A stretch of DNA of 14,274 nucleotides from Aquificaceae bacterium. GTDB taxonomy: Bacteria > Aquificota > Aquificia > Aquificales > Aquificaceae. Shown here piece after piece: positions 1-5,273 of the stretch (positions are counted from its first letter, which is position 1; the number at the start of each line of letters is the position of its first letter). The position numbers and the translations under genes are program-made. The stretch spans positions 1 through 14,274 of the forward strand of contig JALWEK010000055.1 in the NCBI GenBank assembly GCA_027014185.1, in the 5' to 3' direction. The notes beneath the pieces were generated by a model that saw only the letters and a list, made by a program, of their open reading frames with translations, searched no databases and was not told the origin of the DNA.

Positions 1-1525
1 CCCTGTCGTCGTATCTCGCCTCGATTCCCCTCTCCTCCGCCTCCATGTACAGCTTCTCGGCAGTCTTTACGAGCTCATCGTCGGACATGTTCAGGCACAT
101 TATCTCCAGCTCGAAGGGCGCCACGGGTGTAGGCCACTTTATACCATTATCGTCGTGATACTGCTCGACTATCGCGGCCATGATCCTCGATATGCCTATT
201 CCGTAACAGCCCATGATTATGGGCTTCTCGTTCCCCTCAGGGTCGGTAAAGTAGGCCTTCATGGGCTCCGAGTACCTCGTCCCGAGCAGGAATATGTGTC
301 CCAGCTCGAGCCCTCTCTTAACCTTTAGGGGAGAACCACACTGGGGACAGGGATCTCCTTCGACTACTTCCGCTACGTCCACGAACTCCCCGTACTCGAA
401 ATCTCTCCCGGGGTTTGCGTTCACGTAGTGGTAGTCGGGCTCGTTGAGGGCTACCACCATGTTCTTTACCCCATAGACCGAGTTGTCCCAGAGGACCTTA
501 ATCCCTTCGGGAAGGTTGAAGATCCCTATAAACCCCTTCTCGGTCCCGAGAAGCTCCTTTACCTCATCGTCTCCAGCCAGCCTGAAGTCTTCGGTCCCCA
601 AAACCATCTCCAGCTTGTTCTCGTCTATCTCCCTATCGCCCCTTATCAGAACGAGGACCGGCTCTTTGCCGTTTACTATGTAGAGGACAGCCTTGAGTAT
701 CTTTGAAGGGGAAACCTTCAGGAAGCTGGCGAGCTCTTCTATGGTTCTAACGTTCGGCGTATGAACCTTCTCCAGGGATCCTTCCTCTTCCCCCTGGGGC
801 TGGGGCTTCTGGAGGGGGATTATCTCCGCATTCGCGGCGTACCCACAGCTCTCACAGTATCCAACCTTCGCCTCACCGTAGTCTGTGAAGGCTATGAACT
901 CGTGGGACTGCTTGCCTCCTATCTGACCAACGCTAGCCTGGGCCATTATCACATCGAGCCTGAGCTTTTTAAATATCCTGTCGTAGGCGAACTTCATGTT
1001 CTCGTAGGACATCATCGCCGAGAACTCGTCCGGATCGAAGGAGTAGGCGTCCTTCATTATGAACTCTCTACCTCTTATCAGTCCGAACCTCGGCCTCTTC
1101 TCGTCCCTGAACTTAACCTGTATCTGGTACAGGATAACGGGAAGCTGTCTGTATGAATGAATTACTTTCCTCACGAGGTCCGTTATCTCCTCCTCGTGGG
1201 TGGGTCCCAGGCAGTACTCCCTCCCGTTCCTGTCTTTGAGCCTGAAGAGTTCGTTCCCGTAGCTCTCCCATCTTCCCGTTTCCTTCCAGAGCTCCGCTGG
1301 GTTTAGAACCGTAAGAAGCAACTCCTGAGCTCCAGAGCGGTCCATCTCCTTCCTTACGATGCTCTCTATCTTCCTTATTACCCTCCATCCAGCCGGGAGT
1401 ATCTCGTATATGCCCGCCGAAACCTGCTTTATGAAGCCTGCCTTTAGAAGGAGTCTATGGGAAGGGGCCTCTGCCTCCGCTGGATCTTCCTTCAGAGTGT
1501 ACAGAAAGTATCTGCTCCACCTCAT
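1..1525 (-). CDS. proS: Prolyl-tRNA synthetase (bacterial type with INS editing domain), 3' end cut by window edge
   Basis: Charges tRNA-Pro with proline in the cytoplasm. Reading the minus strand from the ATG at 1525 gives an uninterrupted frame of about 508 codons that runs off the window. Visible class II landmarks are the GPTHEE loop (about residues 107-112), motif 2 beginning FRDEKRPRFG (about 139-148), and motif 3 GCYGIGISR (about 439-447). Between motifs 2 and 3 lies a long insertion beginning near the CESCGYAANAE stretch and containing a YbaK-like segment, which is the INS domain that edits mischarged Ala-tRNA-Pro in bacterial-type ProRS. The anticodon-binding domain has just begun (APFELEIMCLN) at the window edge. 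The family is usually about 570 residues, so some 60 are missing. No Shine-Dalgarno precedes the ATG; a TACAAT box lies 8 bases upstream, so the mRNA may be leaderless. The gene is divergent from the VWA gene. Confidence 0.96.
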   Translation of the reverse strand, partial: MRWSRYFLYTLKEDPAEAEAPSHRLLLKAGFIKQVSAGIYEILPAGWRVIRKIESIVRKEMDRSGAQELLLTVLNPAELWKETGRWESYGNELFRLKDRNGREYCLGPTHEEEITDLVRKVIHSYRQLPVILYQIQVKFRDEKRPRFGLIRGREFIMKDAYSFDPDEFSAMMSYENMKFAYDRIFKKLRLDVIMAQASVGQIGGKQSHEFIAFTDYGEAKVGYCESCGYAANAEIIPLQKPQPQGEEEGSLEKVHTPNVRTIEELASFLKVSPSKILKAVLYIVNGKEPVLVLIRGDREIDENKLEMVLGTEDFRLAGDDEVKELLGTEKGFIGIFNLPEGIKVLWDNSVYGVKNMVVALNEPDYHYVNANPGRDFEYGEFVDVAEVVEGDPCPQCGSPLKVKRGLELGHIFLLGTRYSEPMKAYFTDPEGNEKPIIMGCYGIGISRIMAAIVEQYHDDNGIKWPTPVAPFELEIMCLNMSDDELVKTAEKLYMEAEERGIEARYDDR

Positions 1526-1533
1526 AGGGGAAT

Positions 1534-1562
1534 ATTGTAAATTGCATCGGAGTTCATGGAAA
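1534..1562 (-). promoter_or_regulatory. Candidate sigma70-type promoter of proS, leaderless position
   Basis: On the minus strand TTTCCA (1562-1557) is followed after 17 bases by TACAAT (1539-1534), and only 8 bases separate that box from the ATG at 1525. Transcription starting 6-8 bases after the -10 box would begin at or within a base or two of the start codon. No purine-rich Shine-Dalgarno is present. Boxes are seen directly; promoter activity is inferred. Confidence 0.5.
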
Positions 1563-1604
1563 CTTAAGTTTTATCCGTATCCAGAGAGCCGCCTGCGGGG
1601 GAGC

Positions 1605-1632
1605 TGGATACTTTATACAGGCGGGATATAAA
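1605..1632 (+). promoter_or_regulatory. Candidate promoter of the VWA-domain gene
   Basis: TGGATA (1605-1610) and TATAAA (1627-1632) are separated by 16 bases, within a locally AT-rich patch upstream of the VWA gene. Predicted transcription start is near 1639, leaving a leader of about 35 bases that contains a hairpin and a GGGAGG Shine-Dalgarno at 1665-1670. Confidence 0.4.
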
Positions 1633-1641
1633 TACCCTCGC

Positions 1642-1659
1642 ACTGGGCCCTGGTCCAGT
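1642..1659 (+). other. Short stem-loop in the predicted 5' leader of the VWA gene
   Basis: The 18 bases from 1642 to 1659 fold as ACTGGGC / GTCCAGT with a CCTG loop, seven pairs including one G-U. It would sit almost at the 5' end of the predicted transcript and ends six bases before the GGGAGG Shine-Dalgarno, which stays free. It may protect the mRNA end, or it may be chance. Confidence 0.35.
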
Positions 1660-1674
1660 TAAAAGGGAGGAGTC

Positions 1675-2922
1675 ATGAGGGGACTGTTCCTCTGGACGCT
1701 CCTGGTGGCAGGTATTTCCTTTGGCAGCAGCCTCCTCTTCGTTCTCGACGTGTCGGGTAGCATGAAGGGGAAGATCGACGGGAAGACCAAGCTGGAGGTT
1801 GCCAAAGATGTCCTTATCGATGTTCAGAGGGAACTTCCTGCAGATCTCCGCGTTGGTCTTATGGCTTACGGACACTATGGAGAGAAGGACTGTTCGGCCA
1901 TAGAGCTCCTCGTTCCACCCGGCACGGACAACAGGGATGATATAGCCAAGAAGCTCTCCACTCTGAAAGCTGATAAGGGGGCCACGCCGATAGCAGGCTC
2001 GTTGCGCAAGGCGGGAGAGATCCTTAGGAAAGAGAGCGGCAGGAAGGCCCTCGTCCTGGTAACTGATGGTATTGAGACCTGCGGAGGAGACCCAGTTAAG
2101 ATAGCGGAAGGTTTGAGGAAGAGCATCTCGGACATAAAGGTGCACGTTGTAGGGTTCGGAGTTGGAGGGAAGGAGGAGGGCGAGCTTATCAAGATATCCG
2201 AGGCTGGAGGGGGAAGTTACTACGCGGCCAAGGATGCGAAGCAGCTCGCCCAGAGTTTGAAGAACATAAAGAGAGAAGAGATAGGCAGGGTGATATTCTC
2301 GGACGACTTTGACGGAGACTCCCTGAGGAAGGACTGGGAGGTTGTAAACCCGAACCCTGACAACATGATAGTGGAGGATGGGTATCTTCAGATAGTTACC
2401 GAGACCTTCAAGAAGGGGGATTTTACGGGCCCTGTTAATCTACTCCTCCTAAAGGAGAAACTTCCGAAGCAGTACGAGGTAAACATGAGGGTCACTCACG
2501 TTGCCCCGGCGGATCCCTACCTCGGTGCGGGGATAGTACTTTACAAGGACGATAACAACCAGATTATCCTCTTCGTGTCCGGCGACTGGGGAACCTGGGG
2601 AGACTGGAAGGGAGTTAGGTTCAGGAAGAAAGAAAAGGGTAAGTGGGGAACGCCTGTAGATTTTAAGAAAATAACTAAATCCGAGAAGCTCGTTATAACG
2701 CTTAAGCTCCAGAGGATAAAGAGGAAGTTCATAGCCTGGTTCAGGGTGGAGGAGGTCGGCGAAGGGAAAACAGAGGTGAAGACGGGCAGATGGTATAAGG
2801 TGGGTGAGATACCCCAGCTTAGGGCAAACTACCGCTTAGGTGTATTCGTCTTCAAGAACTCCAATGAGGATCCGGATGCCCTGATGCAGATAGACAGCGT
2901 GGAGGTGAGGGAGATCCGCTGA
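1675..2922 (+). CDS. Exported von Willebrand factor A protein with C-terminal jelly-roll-like domain
   Basis: A 415-residue protein with an N-terminal hydrophobic signal sequence (about residues 1-19) and then a VWA domain. The metal-ion-dependent adhesion site is intact: DVSGS (D25, S27, S29), the threonine of GATP (T104) and the aspartate of VTDG (D131). C73 and C136 (in ETCGGDP) sit where this periplasmic VWA subgroup usually carries a cysteine pair and may form a disulfide. From about residue 208 (FSDDFDGDSL) to the end the sequence looks like a concanavalin-A/LamG-type beta sandwich: an FxDDFDGD opening, alternating strands, and aromatic runs such as GDWGTWGDW. Such modules often bind carbohydrate or other surface ligands, so an extracytoplasmic binding role is inferred; the ligand is unknown. 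The start is supported by GGGAGG nine to four bases upstream. The gene ends 5 bases from a convergent gene. Confidence 0.85.
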   Translation: MRGLFLWTLLVAGISFGSSLLFVLDVSGSMKGKIDGKTKLEVAKDVLIDVQRELPADLRVGLMAYGHYGEKDCSAIELLVPPGTDNRDDIAKKLSTLKADKGATPIAGSLRKAGEILRKESGRKALVLVTDGIETCGGDPVKIAEGLRKSISDIKVHVVGFGVGGKEEGELIKISEAGGGSYYAAKDAKQLAQSLKNIKREEIGRVIFSDDFDGDSLRKDWEVVNPNPDNMIVEDGYLQIVTETFKKGDFTGPVNLLLLKEKLPKQYEVNMRVTHVAPADPYLGAGIVLYKDDNNQIILFVSGDWGTWGDWKGVRFRKKEKGKWGTPVDFKKITKSEKLVITLKLQRIKRKFIAWFRVEEVGEGKTEVKTGRWYKVGEIPQLRANYRLGVFVFKNSNEDPDALMQIDSVEVREIR

Positions 2923-2927
2923 TAGTT

Positions 2928-3236
2928 CTACCAGCCTGTTGGAAGGTTCGCGAGCGAACACACGAACGCGAGGCAGGAGCCCCAGAAGAGAACGGTTCCC
3001 GTTATAGTGGCCATAATGGCTCTGCGTCCCGGACTATCTACACTAAAGGCCTTTAGGTAAAAGCGGGAAGCTCCGTAGCCTGTCAGGATTGATAGAACTG
3101 GCATGAGCTGAAACAGAACGTCTCCTCCAAAGACCCTGCCCACAGTGTTCAGAAGGACCACGGGGGTGATTATGTGCATCAGGAACACTATCGAAGAAGC
3201 AACTACCATGTGAAGGTACAGCTTCAGCCCTCCCAA
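2928..3236 (-). CDS. Small three-helix membrane protein of unknown function
   Basis: I do not recognise the family. The 102-residue product is strongly hydrophobic with three likely membrane segments (roughly residues 10-30, 36-56 and 70-93) and a short basic loop (SPGRR) between the second and third. The start is TTG at 3236, chosen because GGAGGAGG lies 7 bases upstream; the first internal ATG (residue 10) has worse spacing. Its first 13 bases overlap the end of the SAM-hydroxide adenosyltransferase gene, with the Shine-Dalgarno inside that gene, so the two are probably translationally coupled and one transcript. The overlap suggests, but does not show, a link with SAM or adenosine/methionine handling. 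It ends 5 bases from the convergent VWA gene with no room for a terminator between them. Confidence 0.7.
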   Translation of the reverse strand: MGGLKLYLHMVVASSIVFLMHIITPVVLLNTVGRVFGGDVLFQLMPVLSILTGYGASRFYLKAFSVDSPGRRAIMATITGTVLFWGSCLAFVCSLANLPTGW

Positions 3237-3982
3237 ACTACGACCTCCTCCCCGAGCTCCAGCTTGAACTCCTCCTCGGCGTTCCCCATGGGGACGAAGA
3301 CCTCCATGAAGCCGAAGCTCCCGCAGACAAGGTTGAGCCTTCCCTCCTCTCCCGCCTGGAAGAATGGAACTACCTTGATCCTCTCTCCCCTTATCTCTCC
3401 GTGAGAGTATCTGCCGCAGGGTATGTTGGTTATCCCGTTCCCGAACCTGTCGAAGTATATGATCTCCCCTCTTATCCTCCTGCCCTCCTTCACCGCCTCT
3501 GGGAAGTCGAGCCTGCGTACGTACTCGGCTTCTCTCCCGAACGCCTCCAGGGGTACCCCTCTGCTTATGTAAGCGGCCGCAGGAGCGAATATATCCCTCC
3601 CGTGGAAGGTGTCGTTCACCCTCGGGAGCTGGAGCTGTTTGTTTTCCAGAACCACCGCCGAAGGCGGTTCTTCAAGCTCTCTGATCACGAGATCGAATAT
3701 CCCGTTGTCCGGCCCAACGAAAAAGTAGTCTCCGCACCTGAGGGCGATGGGATTTCTCTCGGAGCCCACCCCGGGATCGACCACGCCGACGAATACGGTT
3801 CCTGCGGGGAAGTATCTGTAGTGGGCCTTGAGGAGCAGGGCACCTTCCAGGATGTTGAAGGGCTGAACCTCGTGGGATATGTCGATTATCTGAACGCCGG
3901 GGTTTATGGAGAGTATAACCCCCTTCATGGCACCCACGAAGCCGTCCTGCGTGCCGAAGTCCGTCAGCAGAGCTATTGTCAT
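3224..3982 (-). CDS. S-adenosyl-L-methionine hydroxide adenosyltransferase (SAM hydrolase, DUF62/COG1912)
   Basis: A 252-residue protein of the fluorinase/chlorinase-related DUF62 family. Characterised members, first from Pyrococcus horikoshii, hydrolyse SAM to adenosine and L-methionine using an activated water. The N-terminal LLTDFGTQDGFVGAMKG signature, the VDPGVGSER segment and the NDTFHGRDIF segment are all present. They supply the Asp-Arg-His triad that marks the hydrolase group, here D69, R76 and H127, almost the same numbering as the archaeal enzyme. Length is typical, and the C-terminal domain with YFDRFGNGITNI is complete. The fluorinase loop is not evident, so halogenase activity is unlikely. 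The ATG at 3982 lacks a Shine-Dalgarno; weak -10-like hexamers lie 8-11 bases upstream. It is divergent from rpsU, whose -35 box overlaps this gene's start codon. The downstream membrane-protein gene overlaps it by 13 bases. Confidence 0.93.
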   Translation of the reverse strand: MTIALLTDFGTQDGFVGAMKGVILSINPGVQIIDISHEVQPFNILEGALLLKAHYRYFPAGTVFVGVVDPGVGSERNPIALRCGDYFFVGPDNGIFDLVIRELEEPPSAVVLENKQLQLPRVNDTFHGRDIFAPAAAYISRGVPLEAFGREAEYVRRLDFPEAVKEGRRIRGEIIYFDRFGNGITNIPCGRYSHGEIRGERIKVVPFFQAGEEGRLNLVCGSFGFMEVFVPMGNAEEEFKLELGEEVVVWEG

Positions 3983-4003
3983 ATCTGAGGAATATGTTAA
4001 AAT
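3976..4003 (+). promoter_or_regulatory. Candidate promoter of rpsU
   Basis: TTGTCA (3976-3981) and TAAAAT (3998-4003), 16 bases apart, each match the sigma70 consensus at five of six positions. The -35 box overlaps the start codon of the divergent SAM hydrolase gene, so the two transcription units could interfere. Predicted start is near 4010, giving a leader of about 23 bases that contains the Shine-Dalgarno. Confidence 0.6.
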
Positions 4004-4010
4004 TTTTAAC
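3996..4010. repeat. Perfect 7-bp inverted repeat between divergent genes
   Basis: GTTAAAA (3996-4002) and TTTTAAC (4004-4010) are exact inverted copies around T4003. The palindrome covers the predicted rpsU -10 box and transcription start. It could be an operator acting on both genes, or simply overlapping AT-rich promoter elements. Confidence 0.5.
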
Positions 4011-4017
4011 CCAGTTA

Positions 4018-4028
4018 AAGGAGGTGAT
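4018..4028 (+). promoter_or_regulatory. Near-complete Shine-Dalgarno deciding the TTG start of rpsU
   Basis: AAGGAGGTGAT matches the whole anti-Shine-Dalgarno tail of 16S rRNA. GGAGG ends 8 bases before the TTG at 4033. The only nearby ATG, at 4027, is followed at once by TAG, so TTG is the start. Confidence 0.85.
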
Positions 4029-4032
4029 GTAG

Positions 4033-4236
4033 TTGGCCGTAGTTATAGTTCACGAAGGAGAGCCTCTCGAGAAGGTCCTCAAGAGGTTCAAGAGGCTCGT
4101 GGATCAGGAGCAGATACTCACCGAGGTCAAGAGAAGGGAGTACTACGAGAAGCCGAGCGAGCGCAAGAAGAAGCGCGAGAGGGCTAGAAGGAAGAGGATA
4201 CTCAAGGCCCTCAAGAAGCAGCAGCAGCTCATGTGA
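4033..4236 (+). CDS. rpsU: Small ribosomal subunit protein bS21
   Basis: A 67-residue basic protein of the 30S subunit that binds near the 3' end of 16S rRNA and helps base-pairing of mRNA leaders with the anti-Shine-Dalgarno. Family features are the N-terminal VIVHEGEPLEKVLKRFKR, the LTEVKRREYYEKPSERKK centre and a lysine/arginine-rich C-terminal helix (RRKRILKALKK). Length is normal. It begins with TTG behind an exceptionally full Shine-Dalgarno. It stands alone rather than in the rpsU-dnaG-rpoD operon of many bacteria. Its last 8 bases overlap the end of the convergent kinase gene. The predicted promoter overlaps the start of the divergent SAM hydrolase gene. Confidence 0.95.
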   Translation: MAVVIVHEGEPLEKVLKRFKRLVDQEQILTEVKRREYYEKPSERKKKRERARRKRILKALKKQQQLM

Positions 4237-5197
4237 GCTTAATACTTTCTGCGTACCTTCTGGCGAGCTTAAAAAGCCTGCTCGCCTTCTCCCTGGCCCT
4301 TTCTTTCTCATCCTCGGGCACGTGAGGGTCCTTCAGCAGAAAGCTCGTGACCTTTCCCCTAACGTAGGCCCTGTAACACTTGAAGAAGGGAAGGAATATA
4401 TCGAACTCTGGATCTTCCGTTATCCTCAGGTACTCATCCTCGTAGATCTTTGATAGATCTTCTCTACCGAAGAAGTCGAGCTCCATGGAGAGGAAGCACA
4501 TGTCGTTGAGGACGTCCCCGTACCTGAACCTGTCGTTGAACTCTATGCAGTCGAAGATGCACACACCCTCATCCAGAAAGGCGACGTGCTCGAGCCTTAT
4601 GTCGCCGTGCCCGTCCCTTATCCTTCCCTCCTCCATCCTCTTGTAAAAGAGCTTCTCGTGGACCTCGTAGAACCTGTTCGTTCTCTCCTTTATAAACTCG
4701 TAGTCTTCCCTGGATAGGGTCACACCAACGAACTCTTCCGTCTGCTGGAAGTTCTCATCGGTGTTGAATTTCATGACCTCAGGCTTGCCGAACTCGTCCA
4801 CCCTGTCAGCCGAGATGTGGAACTGTGCGACCCTGTCAGCCACCTTTCTGATGTCTTCCTCGGAGACCTCATCCAATCTGTTGGAAAGTATCCTTTCCTC
4901 GGGGATCCTCCTCATCTTCACCGCGTACTCGACCACATTGCTCGAGTCCTCTATAACCCACTTGCCGTCGATCTCGCTTATGGGAACCACACCGATGTAA
5001 ACCCAGGGGCAGAGTCTCCTGTTTAGGAGAACCTCCTTATCGCAGTTCTCCTTCCTCTTGTCTAGCGTTGAGTAATCGAGGAAACCGAAGTTTACAGGCT
5101 TCTTGATCTTGTAAACCACATCTTTCAGTAAGATCACCCACGAGGTATGGGTCTGAACCAACTCCCCTTCGAGCCTCTTGGCGAGCTCTTCCACCAT
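4229..5197 (-). CDS. Aminoglycoside phosphotransferase-fold kinase, COG2187 type
   Basis: A predicted small-molecule or protein kinase of the APH/choline-kinase fold, closest in pattern to the COG2187 family. Seen: an N-lobe with [13 protein letters not shown] and a [11 protein letters not shown] helix carrying the likely Lys/Glu pair; the catalytic loop HGDIRLEH (H197, D199); and the metal-binding [15 protein letters not shown] segment (D216). The substrate is unknown; antibiotic resistance should not be assumed. Many COG2187 proteins are about 500 residues with a fused C-terminal P-loop kinase domain. This one stops after the APH domain, 322 residues from the ATG at 5197. I chose 5197 because a perfect TATAAT lies 9 bases upstream; the in-frame ATG at 5227 (332 residues) would put that box inside the coding sequence. 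No Shine-Dalgarno precedes 5197. Convergent with rpsU (8-base overlap) and divergent from infB. Confidence 0.82.
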   Translation of the reverse strand: MVEELAKRLEGELVQTHTSWVILLKDVVYKIKKPVNFGFLDYSTLDKRKENCDKEVLLNRRLCPWVYIGVVPISEIDGKWVIEDSSNVVEYAVKMRRIPEERILSNRLDEVSEEDIRKVADRVAQFHISADRVDEFGKPEVMKFNTDENFQQTEEFVGVTLSREDYEFIKERTNRFYEVHEKLFYKRMEEGRIRDGHGDIRLEHVAFLDEGVCIFDCIEFNDRFRYGDVLNDMCFLSMELDFFGREDLSKIYEDEYLRITEDPEFDIFLPFFKCYRAYVRGKVTSFLLKDPHVPEDEKERAREKASRLFKLARRYAESIKLT

Positions 5198-5206
5198 AAC
5201 TCTGAT

Positions 5207-5212
5207 ATTATA
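5207..5212 (-). promoter_or_regulatory. -10 box (TATAAT) of the APH-fold kinase gene, leaderless position
   Basis: A consensus TATAAT on the minus strand ends 9 bases before the ATG at 5197, so transcription would begin within a few bases of the start codon. No good -35 hexamer is visible 16-18 bases further up, so the call rests on the -10 box. Confidence 0.5.
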
Positions 5213-5220
5213 CGAGGGCT

Positions 5221-5249
5221 GTGGCATCGGGAGGTCCCAAGCCTATAAT
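5221..5249 (+). promoter_or_regulatory. Candidate promoter of infB
   Basis: GTGGCA (5221-5226) and a consensus TATAAT (5244-5249) are 17 bases apart. Predicted start is near 5256, giving a leader of about 18 bases that carries AGGAGG. It is back-to-back with the kinase promoter, so the two share the 5207-5249 region. Confidence 0.6.
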
Positions 5250-5258
5250 ATATCTTTT

Positions 5259-5264
5259 AGGAGG
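5259..5264 (+). promoter_or_regulatory. Shine-Dalgarno deciding the TTG start of infB
   Basis: AGGAGG lies 9 bases upstream of TTG at 5274. The longer reading that begins at 5178 would run through the promoter and the divergent gene, and no ATG or GTG in frame lies close downstream of the AGGAGG. Confidence 0.8.
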
Positions 5265-5273
5265 TTTGAAGTA

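Noticed and set aside
761..1156. Plus-strand open frame opposite proS
   Set aside because: Shadow of the ProRS reading frame, which is continuous on the minus strand.
1523..1558. Eleven-codon upstream frame (MNSDAIYNIPL) ending in ATGA at the proS start, possibly a leader peptide
   Set aside because: The predicted -10 box of proS lies inside it, so it would not be transcribed from that promoter, and it has no Shine-Dalgarno.
1586..1600. GC-rich CCGC/GCGG dyad as a terminator or operator
   Set aside because: Only four pairs around a two-base loop and no T-run follows; it lies between divergent genes where no terminator is needed.
2919..2932. Bidirectional terminator between the VWA and membrane-protein genes
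   Set aside because: The stops are only 5 bases apart and no hairpin with a T-run is visible.
3401..3988. Plus-strand open frame of 195 codons opposite the SAM hydrolase
   Set aside because: Antisense shadow of a clearly recognised enzyme; no family resemblance and no Shine-Dalgarno.
5198..5227. ATG at 5227 as the start of the APH-fold kinase
   Set aside because: A consensus TATAAT lies within these ten codons and they do not look conserved; 5197 is preferred, though not proven.
5178..5273. Longer infB reading starting at 5178
   Set aside because: The extension crosses the predicted promoter and the start of the divergent kinase gene, is not IF-2-like, and a strong Shine-Dalgarno points to TTG at 5274.
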